Part shown: one piece after another, positions 21,801-31,015 of the stretch
Position numbering within the stretch: the stretch's first letter is position 1
Layout: each line of letters starts with the position of its first letter
DNA from: an uncultured Oleispira sp.
Lineage (GTDB): Bacteria > Pseudomonadota > Gammaproteobacteria > Pseudomonadales > Oceanobacteraceae
Reading direction: 5' to 3'
Assembly: GCA_913061415.1 (NCBI GenBank)
Contig: CAJXUD010000001.1
Span: 186,001-250,000, forward strand
DNA: 64,000 bases
The notes under the pieces: generated by a model
Database searches by the model: none
What the model was told of the DNA's origin: nothing
Seen by the model: only the letters and a program-made list of their open reading frames with translations
Translations under genes and position numbers: made by a program

Positions 21801-21823
21801 TTAAAATAAATACAGATTTCCCA

Positions 21824-21852
21824 TTGCGTCCGAGACTTTAATTCAATACAAT
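21824..21852 (+). promoter_or_regulatory. Promoter of rpmH
   Basis: TTGCGT (21824-21829), 17-bp spacer, TACAAT (21847-21852). CCGAGA/TCTCGG arms (21830-21835/21852-21857) bracket the spacer and -10. Confidence 0.7.
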
Positions 21853-21912
21853 CTCGGCCCTAAATTTTAAACCCTAAATCTTCACTTTGTGTCGATTGAG
21901 TGAGTAATTGCT

Positions 21913-22047
21913 ATGAAACGTACTTTTCAACCAAGCGTATTGAAGCGTAAGCGCAACCACGGTTTCCGTGCTCGTATGGCTACAAAAAGCGGCCGTCAGA
22001 TTATTTCTGCACGTCGTGCTAAAGGCCGTAAGACCTTATCAGCTTAA
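21913..22047 (+). CDS. rpmH: 50S ribosomal protein L34
   Basis: 44 aa, the usual length. Sequence begins [20 protein letters not shown] and ends KGRKTLSA, a near-exact L34. Very basic; binds 23S rRNA in the large subunit. First gene rightward from oriC, followed after 18 bp by rnpA, the classic rpmH-rnpA-yidD-yidC order. Confidence 0.99.
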   Translation: MKRTFQPSVLKRKRNHGFRARMATKSGRQIISARRAKGRKTLSA

Positions 22048-22065
22048 TAACGCTTTAGTCTGTGT

Positions 22066-22449
22066 ATGAATACTTTTGAGTTCCCTAGATCCGTTCGCTT
22101 ATTGAGCCCTGGGGACTTCTCCCAAGTATTTAATAACACTGAGTTTAAGGCCAGTAATCGATATTTGTTGGTTCTGGCTACTCCGAGTAAAAGCGGCGAT
22201 TCTCGCTTAGGCTTTGTCATAGCTAAGAAGCATGTTAAACATGCTGTCCAGAGAAATCGTGTAAAACGTATTATTCGCGAGTCTTTCCGCCTGAATCAGC
22301 ATCAGATGGCTAACAATGATTTTGTTATTTTGGCACGTCCTGGGATCTCCGATCTCGAGAACGGCGAAATACGTGAAATGATTGATAGTCTCTGGTTCAA
22401 GCTGAGGCAATCTAATGGTAAACGATCCAACAAAAGTAAAAAACGCTAG
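22066..22449 (+). CDS. rnpA: Ribonuclease P protein component
   Basis: 127 aa. Basic protein subunit that helps the RNase P RNA trim the 5' leaders of pre-tRNAs. The RNR motif lies in VQRNRVKRIIRESFR (61-75); the N-terminal FPRSVRLLSPGDFSQVF and FVIAKKHVKHA are typical. The lysine-rich 3' end overlaps the start of yidD by 35 bp in another frame, as is common for this pair. Confidence 0.97.
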   Translation: MNTFEFPRSVRLLSPGDFSQVFNNTEFKASNRYLLVLATPSKSGDSRLGFVIAKKHVKHAVQRNRVKRIIRESFRLNQHQMANNDFVILARPGISDLENGEIREMIDSLWFKLRQSNGKRSNKSKKR

Positions 22450-22717
22450 TACAAAAGCACCGTCTTTTGTTGCTAAGTCATTTTTATTACTAGTTAATGT
22501 CTATCGTTACGCAATCAGTCCTTTATTTCCCAGCCGATGCCGTTATTATCCTACATGCTCTGCGTACGCGCACGAAGCTATTGTACGATATGGTGCTTGG
22601 ACAGGTGGAAAACTGGCCATGAAACGCATTTTGCGTTGCCATCCTTGGGCAAGTCATGGTGTAGACCCTGTACCTGAACTTAACCCTTCCCACTCATGCT
22701 GTAGACGGAACCCCTAA
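22415..22717 (+). CDS. yidD: Membrane protein insertion efficiency factor YidD
   Basis: 100 aa. Core YRYAISPLFPSRCRYYPTCS and CHPWASHGVDPVPE are the diagnostic Cys-containing motifs. Small, membrane-associated through an N-terminal amphipathic helix; assists YidC in inserting membrane proteins. The first ~18 residues are an N-terminal extension that may or may not be translated (first ATG at 22415, inside rnpA). It ends 2 bp before yidC. Confidence 0.95.
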   Translation: MVNDPTKVKNASTKAPSFVAKSFLLLVNVYRYAISPLFPSRCRYYPTCSAYAHEAIVRYGAWTGGKLAMKRILRCHPWASHGVDPVPELNPSHSCCRRNP

Positions 22718-22719
22718 TC

Positions 22720-24450
22720 ATGGATATCCGCCGTTTTGCCATAATATTTGGCCTGGCTATTTCAACTTATTTTTTAATTCTTGCGTGGAATGACGATTAC
22801 GGTCAAGCCGCGGTTGCTAATGCTCCTATTGCACAAAATTCTGCAATTGAAGTAGGTGATTCACCTGCTGCGGGCGATATTCTTGCTGCTGGACAAGGTA
22901 GTGACAATAATAGCGACATTCCTTATGTTGTTCCTGCTGCATTGGAGCCAGAAGTCCAGGCTGCAGCAAGCACACAGTTAATTCAGGTTAAGACCGACGT
23001 ATTAAACGTAACGATTAATCCACTTGGTGGCGAAATCGTTGAAGTGTCTTTACCGGCTTACCCTGCTGATATTTCAGATAAAAGCATTCCATTTGTATTA
23101 ATGGAAAACAATGCCCGTCGTGTTTACGTTGCACAAAGTGGTTTGTTGGATGCTAAAGGTAAGCAGTGGGAAAAAACTCAAGTATATTCAGCGTCTCAGG
23201 TTAGCTATCAGCTAGATGAAACCGCCGATACGCTTACCGTTGAATTGAGCACTCAGTTAGATAATGTAGAAGTGAAGAAGGTATTCACTTTCCAGCGTAA
23301 TAACTACTTAATTGATGTTAAATACCAAGTTGCTAACGGTTCTGATAGCCAATGGCGCGGTGTGTTCTTTGCTCAGTTGAAGCGTGACCGCTCTGAAGAT
23401 CCTCAGCAAGGCAGCTCAATGGGTATGCAGGCGTATTTAGGACCTGCTATCACGACGAACTTATCTAAATATGAAAAAGTTAGTTTTGATGATATAGATG
23501 ATAAGCGTTTAGCCGAAACGGTTGATGGCGGTTGGGTTGCGATGCTGCAACATTATTTCGTATCTGCTTGGGTTGCTAACCCTGAAACATCACATTCTGT
23601 ATACGCTAAGCCTAATAAGCAGGGCGAATACATTGTTGGTTTTCATGATGGCAAAACACCTCTACAGGTTGCTGCTGGCGAAATCGGTACTGTTGGCGCT
23701 CAGCTATATGTTGGCCCTAAGTCACAGTATGTTTTAGCCGATGTTGCTGAAAACCTAGACTTAACTGTAGATTACGGTTGGTTATGGTGGATTGCTCAGC
23801 CATTATTTGCCGTGATGAACTTCATCGAATCTGGCTATATTAATTTCTTAGGTATGATGGAAATCGACCTAGGTGGTGGTGTGGGTAACTGGGGTGTAGC
23901 AATTATCCTGTTAACGGTATTGATTAAGCTAGCCTTCTTCAAACTGTCTGCAACCAGCTATCGTTCAATGGCGAACATGCGTAAAGTTGCTCCTAAGCTT
24001 GCGGCAATTCGTGAGCAGCATGGCGATAATAAAGAAAAACTCGGTCAAGAAATGATGGCCTTGTATAAGAAAGAGAAGATTAATCCTCTTGGCGGTTGTT
24101 TACCGATTCTTGTACAGATGCCGGTATTTATTGCCTTGTATTGGGTACTTGCTGAAAGTGTTGAATTACGCCAAGCGCCGTTTTTCTTATGGATTAACGA
24201 CTTGTCGGCTATCGATCCTTACTTCGTATTACCATTATTGATGGGCGCGAGTATGTTTGTTCAGATGCAGTTGAACCCGACTCCTCCAGATCCAGTTCAA
24301 GCACGTGTTATGAAGTTGATGCCTGTTATTTTCACGGTATTCTTCTTGTTCTTCCCATCAGGTCTTGTACTTTATTGGGTTGTGAACAACTTGTTATCGA
24401 TTACTCAGCAATATGTAATCACTAAGCAAATTGAGAACGCAGATAGCTAA
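22720..24450 (+). CDS. yidC: Membrane protein insertase YidC
   Basis: 576 aa. N-terminal membrane anchor (FAIIFGLAISTYFLILAW), large periplasmic beta domain (~40-350) and the conserved insertase core with five further helices (~350-565), including NWGVAIILLTVLIKLAFFKL and the cytoplasmic loop LGGCLPILVQMPVFIALYWV. It inserts proteins such as the ATP synthase c subunit, alone or with SecYEG. The short periplasmic Ala/Asn-rich linker after the first helix is variable in the family. Closed by a strong terminator. Confidence 0.98.
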   Translation: MDIRRFAIIFGLAISTYFLILAWNDDYGQAAVANAPIAQNSAIEVGDSPAAGDILAAGQGSDNNSDIPYVVPAALEPEVQAAASTQLIQVKTDVLNVTINPLGGEIVEVSLPAYPADISDKSIPFVLMENNARRVYVAQSGLLDAKGKQWEKTQVYSASQVSYQLDETADTLTVELSTQLDNVEVKKVFTFQRNNYLIDVKYQVANGSDSQWRGVFFAQLKRDRSEDPQQGSSMGMQAYLGPAITTNLSKYEKVSFDDIDDKRLAETVDGGWVAMLQHYFVSAWVANPETSHSVYAKPNKQGEYIVGFHDGKTPLQVAAGEIGTVGAQLYVGPKSQYVLADVAENLDLTVDYGWLWWIAQPLFAVMNFIESGYINFLGMMEIDLGGGVGNWGVAIILLTVLIKLAFFKLSATSYRSMANMRKVAPKLAAIREQHGDNKEKLGQEMMALYKKEKINPLGGCLPILVQMPVFIALYWVLAESVELRQAPFFLWINDLSAIDPYFVLPLLMGASMFVQMQLNPTPPDPVQARVMKLMPVIFTVFFLFFPSGLVLYWVVNNLLSITQQYVITKQIENADS

Positions 24451-24490
24451 GACGATATTTAAACGATAGTTTTAGTTAGAGTGTTCGATT

Positions 24491-24525
24491 AAAAGGCCGC
24501 TGTTGAAAGACAGCGGCCTTTTTTG
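24491..24525 (+). terminator. Rho-independent terminator of rpmH-yidC operon
   Basis: AAAAGGCCGCTGT (24491-24503) and ACAGCGGCCTTTT (24510-24522), 13-bp perfect stem with a 6-nt loop and a run of T. Confidence 0.95.
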
Positions 24526-24582
24526 TGGATAAAATACAATTAATTATAATCAGTTCAATATAAGCATTTGAATTTAAACGAC

Positions 24583-24716
24583 CCATGATTGGGTATTTAT
24601 TCCGCAAAACGGCGTAAATACCAGCTATTGTAGGTATTCATAGCGCTAGCGCTCCCTGTAGCCTTAGCTAAAACATCCATGTTTTAGATATTTGCTCCAC
24701 AATTACCCAAAAATGG
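24583..24716 (-). repeat. Palindromic intergenic repeat, copy B (inverted)
   Basis: 134 bp between yidC and mnmE, opposite orientation to copies A and C. Ends CCATGATTGGGT and ACCCAAAAATGG (10 of 12 paired). It contains the same hairpin GTATTTACGCCG...CGGAATAAATAC and the AAACATccATGTTT hairpin. About 30 extra bases (24624-24654, including AGCGCTAGCGCT) lie at the junction CCCTGTAGCC, so this copy carries an internal insertion relative to A and C. Confidence 0.8.
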
Positions 24717-24747
24717 CTCTTACACTTTTTTCATCCTAGGAATACTC

Positions 24748-26175
24748 ATGTCTGTATCCGAATCCGTTCACCAAGATACTATCGCCGCTGTTGCTACTGC
24801 TCCTGGCCGAGGCGGGGTAGGGATTGTTCGTGTATCTGGCGCTAAGGCACAAGAGATCGCTCATGCGGTGCTTGGACTGTTGCCTAAACCTCGTTACGCG
24901 CACTATGGGGCTTTCAAGGATGCAGAAGGTAATGAACTGGATCAAGGCTTGGGTATATTCTTCCCTAACCCTCATTCGTTCACCGGTGAAGACGTTTTAG
25001 AGTTGCAAGGACATGGTGGGCCGGTTGTTCTTGATTTCATCTTACAGCGCTGTGTAGAACTGGGCGCTCGTATTGCACGACCTGGGGAGTTTTCTGAGCG
25101 AGCGTTCTTAAACGACAAGCTTGATCTGGCTCAAGCAGAAGCGATTGCCGATTTAATCGATTCATCGTCAGCGCAAGCGGCACGTTGTGCATTACGTTCT
25201 TTACAGGGAGTTTTCTCCGATAAAATTCATGGCTTAGTCGACCAACTTATCCACTTGCGTACTTTTGTTGAAGCGTCGATCGACTTTCCAGAAGAAGAAA
25301 TTGATTTTTTAAGTGATGGCAAAGTAGCCGCCATGCTGCAAGAGGTTAAAAGCGCAGTGGCTGGCGTATTAGCCGAAGCCAATCAAGGCGCGATCTTACG
25401 CGAAGGCATGAATGTGGTGATTGCTGGGCGTCCTAACGCGGGTAAGTCCTCACTTCTTAATGCGTTAGCCGGCCAAGATAAAGCCATTGTGACCGATATT
25501 GCGGGTACTACTCGTGATGTTCTTAAAGAGCATATCCACATCGATGGTATGCCACTGCACATTATAGACACCGCAGGTTTACGTGATGCCCTTGATGAAG
25601 TTGAACGTATTGGTATTCAGCGTGCTTGGGCCGAAATTTCACAGGCCGATCGCATTTTATTAATGATCGACAGTTCGTTAGAAACCGATGGTCAAAAAAC
25701 CGATCCAAAAGCGTTATTACACGCACTTTATGATGAGCAAGGCTTGAAAGAAGAAACGGAAAAGCTGATCGAAAGCGGTCGCATTACTGTTATTCGCAAT
25801 AAAGCCGATTTATTAGCCAATGATCATGTTTCCGCAAAATTAGGCCTGCATGAAGAAGCGGATTTTCCAACGTTATCTATTTCTGCCAAGCAAAACCTAG
25901 GGATTGTTGAGCTGCGCGAACACCTAAAAGAAGTGATGGGATTCAATTCGACCAACGAAGGAGGTTTCTTAGCGCGTCGTCGTCATATTGAAGCGCTAGA
26001 AAAAGCTCAAGATGCTATTCAGGCGGGAGAAGACCAATTATTAGGTGCTATGGCCGGTGAACTACTGGCTGAAGACCTTCGTATGGCTCAGCAAGCTCTA
26101 GGCGAGATCACCGGTGAATTCACCGCCGATGACTTGTTAGGTAATATCTTTGGTAGCTTCTGTATTGGTAAGTAG
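24748..26175 (+). CDS. mnmE: tRNA modification GTPase MnmE
   Basis: 475 aa. N-terminal tetrahydrofolate-binding domain (~10-125), helical domain, and an inserted G domain with G1 GRPNAGKSS (227-235), the switch motif DIAGTTRD and DTAGL. The C-terminus FCIGK carries the conserved catalytic-loop cysteine (C472). With MnmG it makes the 5-carboxymethylaminomethyl (or taurine-like/aminomethyl) group on U34 of several tRNAs. mnmG follows 1.4 kb downstream, separated by a lipoprotein gene and a DnaA-box region. Slightly longer than E. coli MnmE (454 aa). Confidence 0.98.
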   Translation: MSVSESVHQDTIAAVATAPGRGGVGIVRVSGAKAQEIAHAVLGLLPKPRYAHYGAFKDAEGNELDQGLGIFFPNPHSFTGEDVLELQGHGGPVVLDFILQRCVELGARIARPGEFSERAFLNDKLDLAQAEAIADLIDSSSAQAARCALRSLQGVFSDKIHGLVDQLIHLRTFVEASIDFPEEEIDFLSDGKVAAMLQEVKSAVAGVLAEANQGAILREGMNVVIAGRPNAGKSSLLNALAGQDKAIVTDIAGTTRDVLKEHIHIDGMPLHIIDTAGLRDALDEVERIGIQRAWAEISQADRILLMIDSSLETDGQKTDPKALLHALYDEQGLKEETEKLIESGRITVIRNKADLLANDHVSAKLGLHEEADFPTLSISAKQNLGIVELREHLKEVMGFNSTNEGGFLARRRHIEALEKAQDAIQAGEDQLLGAMAGELLAEDLRMAQQALGEITGEFTADDLLGNIFGSFCIGK

Positions 26176-26268
26176 TGTTTTGTCTATTTAAAGTGTTTCA
26201 CTAAAGCCTGCAAAAAATCAGCCGACATCTATAGTTATATCATCGTGATGTAATTTGTGAGGTCGGCC

Positions 26269-27123
26269 GTGCATTCTGTTTTATCTACACCCCTTATGTT
26301 GTTAAAAAAAGTGTCTCAATACTTAGGTATTCTGACGACTTTATTCTTGCTATCAGCCTGTCTACCAGAAGAAGAAAAAGAAGAAGATAGCAATCCAATT
26401 AATAGCAGCGGTATCGAAGTTGATGACGCCTCTTTAGGTTTAAATGGCTTTTGGATTGGCGGTTTTAATCAAACCGAAACCCTAAAATTGCTTATCTATA
26501 ATGGCGATGTCTTTGGTATAGATGCTGATAAAGCATTCTTTGGTACCGTTGATTCAACGGCAGAATCTTCATTTCAATTTACCCTGCTCGGTTATACTTT
26601 AAGTTACTTAGATACCGTTAATGAGGAATATGCTTCAGACGGAGGTGCGATTAGTTACACCATAGACGGGCGATTATTTAATTTTGCAGAGTTAGAGATA
26701 GCGGCATCTTTTGATACCAATGACGCTCCATTTGGTGAATTCAATGTGATTAATGATAAGAGCTATAGCAGTAATTCTTCTTTATCGAGCTTAGTCGGTA
26801 TGTGGACGACCGCTAAATATCAATTACGAATTGATAGAGAAGGGGGTTTTATCATTCTGGATACCTCAGACAGTGGCTGTGTCTCTAATGGGCGAATCAG
26901 TTTGCTAGATAATACCAACTCGTTAATGGTATTAAATATTAGCCGTGATAAATGCGAAGAGTTTAATGGAAATGCTTCCGGCTATGCGGCTATTAACCTT
27001 GATGGTGAGCTTGAGTTCTATAGCAAGTTAGGAAACTCCTTATTATTTATGACATTTGCAGCACCCACTTCCACGGGAAGTACAACCACGACTGAAACTA
27101 CAGAAGTAGCAGCAACGGAGTAA
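26269..27123 (+). CDS. Predicted lipoprotein of unknown function
   Basis: 284 aa from the GTG at 26269, preceded by GAGGT at 5-nt spacing; an in-frame GTG at 26257 is the alternative. A lipobox LLSAC (C31) follows a hydrophobic core, then an acidic Glu/Asp linker, a beta-rich body (~45-265) that looks like two lipocalin- or sandwich-like repeats (LNGFWIGGFNQTE and LVGMWTTAKYQL may be equivalent), and a Thr-rich tail. I do not recognise a family. It sits between mnmE and mnmG, where a gene is not usually found, so it is probably a lineage-specific insertion. Confidence 0.6.
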   Translation: MHSVLSTPLMLLKKVSQYLGILTTLFLLSACLPEEEKEEDSNPINSSGIEVDDASLGLNGFWIGGFNQTETLKLLIYNGDVFGIDADKAFFGTVDSTAESSFQFTLLGYTLSYLDTVNEEYASDGGAISYTIDGRLFNFAELEIAASFDTNDAPFGEFNVINDKSYSSNSSLSSLVGMWTTAKYQLRIDREGGFIILDTSDSGCVSNGRISLLDNTNSLMVLNISRDKCEEFNGNASGYAAINLDGELEFYSKLGNSLLFMTFAAPTSTGSTTTTETTEVAATE

Positions 27124-27132
27124 TAAAAACAG

Positions 27133-27388
27133 TTTTACACACAAAATGTCTGTATAAGTCTAAAAAACAGGACTTTCTGTGTATAACACTGTGAGTTACC
27201 TGTAATAACTTATCTTATATCTCGGTATTAACACTTAATAAAGTACTGTATAAGTTTGGCATATTAATTTTATCCACAACTACCCACAGATTTATACCTT
27301 ATCTAACTCCTTGATACATATAGCTTTAAAAGATTTATTAGGCCCTTTTGATAACTTTGATCACACAAAGGAAATTGAATGTGAATAA
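27133..27388. other. Second DnaA-box cluster, upstream of mnmG
   Basis: Three perfect DnaA boxes (TTATNCACA): 27178-27186 (-), 27270-27278 (+), 27380-27388 (-). One more at 27133-27141 (+, TTTTACACA) has one mismatch. The whole gap 27124-27480 is AT-rich and has no gene. In E. coli oriC itself lies directly upstream of mnmG (gidA), so this looks like an ancestral or auxiliary origin region, a DnaA reservoir (datA-like), or DnaA control of mnmG; which is not decided by sequence. Confidence 0.65.
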
Positions 27389-27459
27389 TTTAATCAAATA
27401 ACTGAACAAAATTTAACCAAATAGTATTTCTATCCACTGCCTTTGAATTTAAAATCAGG

Positions 27460-27523
27460 TATAATGCGCGCCATTTTTAAGATTCCACGATTACAGCATA
27501 ATGCCTGTAACTACCGTGGAATC
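27460..27523 (+). promoter_or_regulatory. mnmG promoter -10 and 5' stem-loop
   Basis: GGTATAAT (-10 at 27460-27465) with no good -35 at 17 bp. Just downstream lies a long imperfect hairpin: GATTCCACG/CGTGGAATC (27481-27489/27515-27523) with inner TTACAG/CTGTAA. If transcription starts near 27472 the mRNA would begin with this stem-loop, about 40 nt before the start codon. Confidence 0.5.
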
Positions 27524-27561
27524 AGCTTTGTGCTCGATTGAGCCCGTTTGAGGTTGTACTT

Positions 27562-29445
27562 GTGGATTATCCGGTTCGTTATGATGTAATTGTTGTTGGT
27601 GGTGGTCATGCGGGAACAGAGGCTGCACTTGCGTCTGCTCGTATGGGGGCAAAAACTCTCTTGCTTACCCACAATACCGATACCATTGGCGTTATGTCTT
27701 GCAACCCTGCCATTGGCGGGATTGGTAAAAGCCATTTAGTGAAAGAAATTGATGCCTTAGATGGTGCAATGGCCCGTGCAACCGATAAAGGCGGTATTCA
27801 GTTCCGTACTTTGAATGCGCGCAAAGGCCCAGCCGTGCGTGCAACCCGTGCACAAGCTGACCGTCAGTTATACCGCGGTGCTATACGCGACATCGTAGAA
27901 AACCAAGATAACCTCGATATTTTCCAAGCATCTTGCGATGATTTAATCATGCAAGGCGAAAAAGCGGCCGGTGTTATTACCAATACCAATATGCGCATTC
28001 ATGCGACGACGGTTGTATTAACTACAGGCACTTTCTTAGGTGGGACAATTCATATTGGTATGGAAAACCACAAAGGCGGTCGTGCTGGAGATCCACCTTC
28101 CATTGCACTAGCTCACCGTTTACGTGAAATGCCATTCAACGTTGGCCGTTTAAAAACCGGTACTCCGGCTCGAATCGATGCGCGTTCTGTTGATTTCTCT
28201 GTGATGCAGGTTCAGCCCGGTGATTTACCGTTACCGGTAATGTCCTTTATGGGCAACGTTAACGAACACCCAGAGCAAGTGAATTGCTACATCACTCATA
28301 CCAATGAGCGTACTCACGATATTATTCGCGCGAACCTAGATCGCTCGCCAATGTATGCTGGTGTGATTGAAGGTATTGGCCCACGTTATTGCCCATCGAT
28401 CGAAGATAAGGTGATGCGCTTCGCGGATAAAACCAGCCACCAGATTTTTGTCGAGCCAGAAGGCTTACGTACACACGAATTATACCCAAATGGTATTTCT
28501 ACCAGTTTGCCGTTTGATGTTCAGCTAGATCTTATCCACAGTATGGTTGGTTTCGAAAAAGCTCACATTACCCGCCCGGGTTATGCGATTGAATACGATT
28601 ATTTCAATCCTCAAGATTTGAAGCACAACTTAGAAACCAAATTTGTTCCTAACTTGTTCTTTGCTGGCCAAATTAACGGGACTACAGGCTATGAAGAAGC
28701 CGGTGCGCAAGGTCTATTAGCCGGAGCAAATGCCGCTTTACGTGCGTTTGGGAAAGAAGCATGGAGCCCACGTCGTGATGAAGCCTATATCGGCGTATTG
28801 GTCGACGACTTAATCACCATGGGTACTAAAGAACCCTACCGTATGTTCACTAGCCGTGCGGAATACCGTTTGATTTTGCGTGAAGATAACGCCGATTTAC
28901 GTTTAACCGAAATTGGCCGTAATATTGGTTTGGTGGGTGATGAGCGTTGGGCCGCTTTCTGTGAAAAGAAAGAATCCATCGAAAAAGAAAACCAGCGTTT
29001 AGCCACAACTTGGGTACAGCCGAATACACCGGAAGGCGATGCGGTTAATGCGATGATCGAAAGTCCATTAAGCCGTGAATACAGCTTAAAGGATTTATTG
29101 AAACGTCCAGGCTTGAACTATAACGATATAGCAGGGCTTAAAGGTGAAGTAGTAACGGACCCTCGAGTTGCTGAGCAAGTAGAAATTCAAGCTAAGTATG
29201 ATGGTTACATCTCGCGTCAGAAAGATGAAATCGAACAGATGCGTCGCTACGAAGAAACGCCTTTGCCTGAGAATTTTGATTACACTGTCATCGGTGGTTT
29301 ATCGAATGAAGTGATTCAGAAGCTCGATACTATGAAGCCTGAAACTTTAGGTTCAGCGTCTCGAATTCAGGGCGTAACCCCTGCAGCGATTAGCCAGATT
29401 TTAGTGCACATGAAAAAGCTAAAACTAGCGCGTAAGAGTACCTAG
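27562..29445 (+). CDS. mnmG: tRNA uridine 5-carboxymethylaminomethyl modification enzyme MnmG (GidA)
   Basis: 627 aa (E. coli 629) from the GTG at 27562, which has GAGG 8 nt upstream; the protein then begins [18 protein letters not shown], aligning with E. coli MFYPDPFDVIIIGGGHAG. FAD-binding Rossmann motif [10 protein letters not shown]; conserved [20 protein letters not shown] and [12 protein letters not shown]. The C-terminal helical domain binds MnmE. Normally followed directly by rsmG; here about 2.5 kb of accessory genes intervene. Confidence 0.98.
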   Translation: MDYPVRYDVIVVGGGHAGTEAALASARMGAKTLLLTHNTDTIGVMSCNPAIGGIGKSHLVKEIDALDGAMARATDKGGIQFRTLNARKGPAVRATRAQADRQLYRGAIRDIVENQDNLDIFQASCDDLIMQGEKAAGVITNTNMRIHATTVVLTTGTFLGGTIHIGMENHKGGRAGDPPSIALAHRLREMPFNVGRLKTGTPARIDARSVDFSVMQVQPGDLPLPVMSFMGNVNEHPEQVNCYITHTNERTHDIIRANLDRSPMYAGVIEGIGPRYCPSIEDKVMRFADKTSHQIFVEPEGLRTHELYPNGISTSLPFDVQLDLIHSMVGFEKAHITRPGYAIEYDYFNPQDLKHNLETKFVPNLFFAGQINGTTGYEEAGAQGLLAGANAALRAFGKEAWSPRRDEAYIGVLVDDLITMGTKEPYRMFTSRAEYRLILREDNADLRLTEIGRNIGLVGDERWAAFCEKKESIEKENQRLATTWVQPNTPEGDAVNAMIESPLSREYSLKDLLKRPGLNYNDIAGLKGEVVTDPRVAEQVEIQAKYDGYISRQKDEIEQMRRYEETPLPENFDYTVIGGLSNEVIQKLDTMKPETLGSASRIQGVTPAAISQILVHMKKLKLARKST

Positions 29446-29459
29446 TTAAAGAAGCATAA

Positions 29460-29562
29460 AATGCAATTTAATGCATTGATAATGTTAAGTTAAAGTTATT
29501 AGTGTACTTTATTGCATTTTATAGAGGTTGTTGTTTTAATTGATGCATTATAATGCATTGAT
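29460..29562 (+). promoter_or_regulatory. Operator/promoter of the hipA-hipB-like pair
   Basis: Perfect 16-bp palindrome ATGCATTATAATGCAT (29543-29558) has a TATAAT -10 at its centre (29549-29554), with TTGTTG as a possible -35. The 12-bp word TAATGCATTGAT occurs twice (29469-29480 and 29551-29562), and AATGCA/TGCATT arms also surround 29460-29477. Fits cooperative autorepression by the pair's XRE protein. The -10 position excludes toxin start codons before ~29560. Confidence 0.65.
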
Positions 29563-29575
29563 TAAAGTTGTTGTT

Positions 29576-31015
29576 ATGAATCATACCTCGTCAGCAGCCG
29601 CTGCAGAAATAAAGCTGCAAGTTTATCTATACTCTAAGGAAACAGGTTCTGGGCAGTGGCAAGATGCTTGCTCCTTAATATTTGATCGCCCAGAGGAAGG
29701 GCGAATTAGTCCAGCACAGCTAGAGTATGATGCCCGTTATGTTGCACAACATATAAACAACCTAGATGCGTTAATCAGTTTACGTTTCCCCCTTGATTTT
29801 TTTCCACACAACTGTGATATCTGGCCAGCATTCTTGCAGGATATTATGCCAATGGGCTCAGCGCGTCGATTTTGGCTGCAGAAAAAAAACTTATCCCCCG
29901 CATTAGAATATGCACACGACTTTACAATGCTTAGTGAATGCTCACTATCGCCTATAGGTAATATGCGCGTAGCAGGCATTGAATTAGAAACAGATAGTGT
30001 GAAAGGTTTTGAACTTAACGATGTAATAACGCGTGATAGTGATTTCATCGATTACGCCAGCATTGCAGGTGCAGCGATTGGTGGCGCTACTGGTGCTGGA
30101 GGAGAAGCACCTAAGTTTTTATTATCTGAAGATGATAAGGGGTTATTTTATCCAGAAGCGAGTTTACCTGATGAGCAAATTAAGCAAAGTTATCTGGTTA
30201 AATTTCCTCGTAATAATGCTGGAAAGTTTGATCACTTGGTACTCGAGGGTGAAGCTTGTTATTACAAAATTGTCAGTGCTTTAGGTTTTAATACGATCAA
30301 TGTGAGCGAGTTAAAATACTTCCCTAAAGAAGAAGCCATACAGGTTGAAAAAGCCAGTTTATGGTTGCCGCGTTTTGATCGTTATTCACAGCCAGATAAG
30401 AAACAAATAGATGGTCAGTCGCTAGAAGGTCGCTATTGTATTGAACGTTATGGTGTTGAGTCTTTATATTCTTTACAGGGAGTGACTCAAGCAGGTGCAA
30501 CAATTCCACATACAGAGTATCTGACTAGCTTAATTCAGTATTGGTATCAGAATGGCCAAGAGGCAGATGTGCGAGAAATGGCGATTGAGTACTTGCAGCG
30601 TGATTTGTTAAACGTCGTGCTTGGTAATGTTGATAACCATGGCCGAAATACCTCTGTTCTGAAGAAACATGGCAAACTCAGTTTAGCGCCAATTTATGAC
30701 TTAGCCCCAATGGTATTAGACCCGGAAGGAATTATTCGGACCAGTCGTTGGAGTAAACAGAACGAGCTAGGGGGTGAATTTAATTGGTGGGGGATTTGTG
30801 AAGAAATCGCAGATATGAGCAAAGATGTTTCATCAATAGAGATAACAGCAGAATGGCTGTGGCAAGGACTACAGCAGTGTGCCCAAAAGCTGCGCAAGAT
30901 ACCTCGTCTAGCCAAGAAATTTGGTTTAACCACTGAAATTACTCAACATCCGAAAATAAACCTAGACAAACTCGACACAAAATTAGCAAAGTGGGGTTTT
31001 GATTTAAATGAATAA
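29576..31015 (+). CDS. HipA-like serine/threonine kinase toxin
   Basis: 479 aa from the ATG at 29576; earlier in-frame codons at 29540 and 29543 lie in the operator/-10. HipA-family fold: glycine-rich loop GGATGAGGEAPKF (169-181), Lys in YLVKFPR, catalytic NVDNHGRN (351-358, compare E. coli HipA NTDGHAKN) and metal-binding YDLAP (374-378). Family members phosphorylate aminoacyl-tRNA synthetases (GltX in HipA, TrpS in HipT) and cause growth arrest or persistence. The target here is unknown. Toxin gene first, overlapping the antitoxin gene by 8 bp, the reverse of classical hipBA. Confidence 0.85.
   Translation: MNHTSSAAAAEIKLQVYLYSKETGSGQWQDACSLIFDRPEEGRISPAQLEYDARYVAQHINNLDALISLRFPLDFFPHNCDIWPAFLQDIMPMGSARRFWLQKKNLSPALEYAHDFTMLSECSLSPIGNMRVAGIELETDSVKGFELNDVITRDSDFIDYASIAGAAIGGATGAGGEAPKFLLSEDDKGLFYPEASLPDEQIKQSYLVKFPRNNAGKFDHLVLEGEACYYKIVSALGFNTINVSELKYFPKEEAIQVEKASLWLPRFDRYSQPDKKQIDGQSLEGRYCIERYGVESLYSLQGVTQAGATIPHTEYLTSLIQYWYQNGQEADVREMAIEYLQRDLLNVVLGNVDNHGRNTSVLKKHGKLSLAPIYDLAPMVLDPEGIIRTSRWSKQNELGGEFNWWGICEEIADMSKDVSSIEITAEWLWQGLQQCAQKLRKIPRLAKKFGLTTEITQHPKINLDKLDTKLAKWGFDLNE

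Noticed and set aside
27481..27523. Third parS site formed by TTCCACG...CGTGGAA before mnmG
   Set aside because: The half sites are 25 bp apart; parS needs a continuous 16-bp palindrome.
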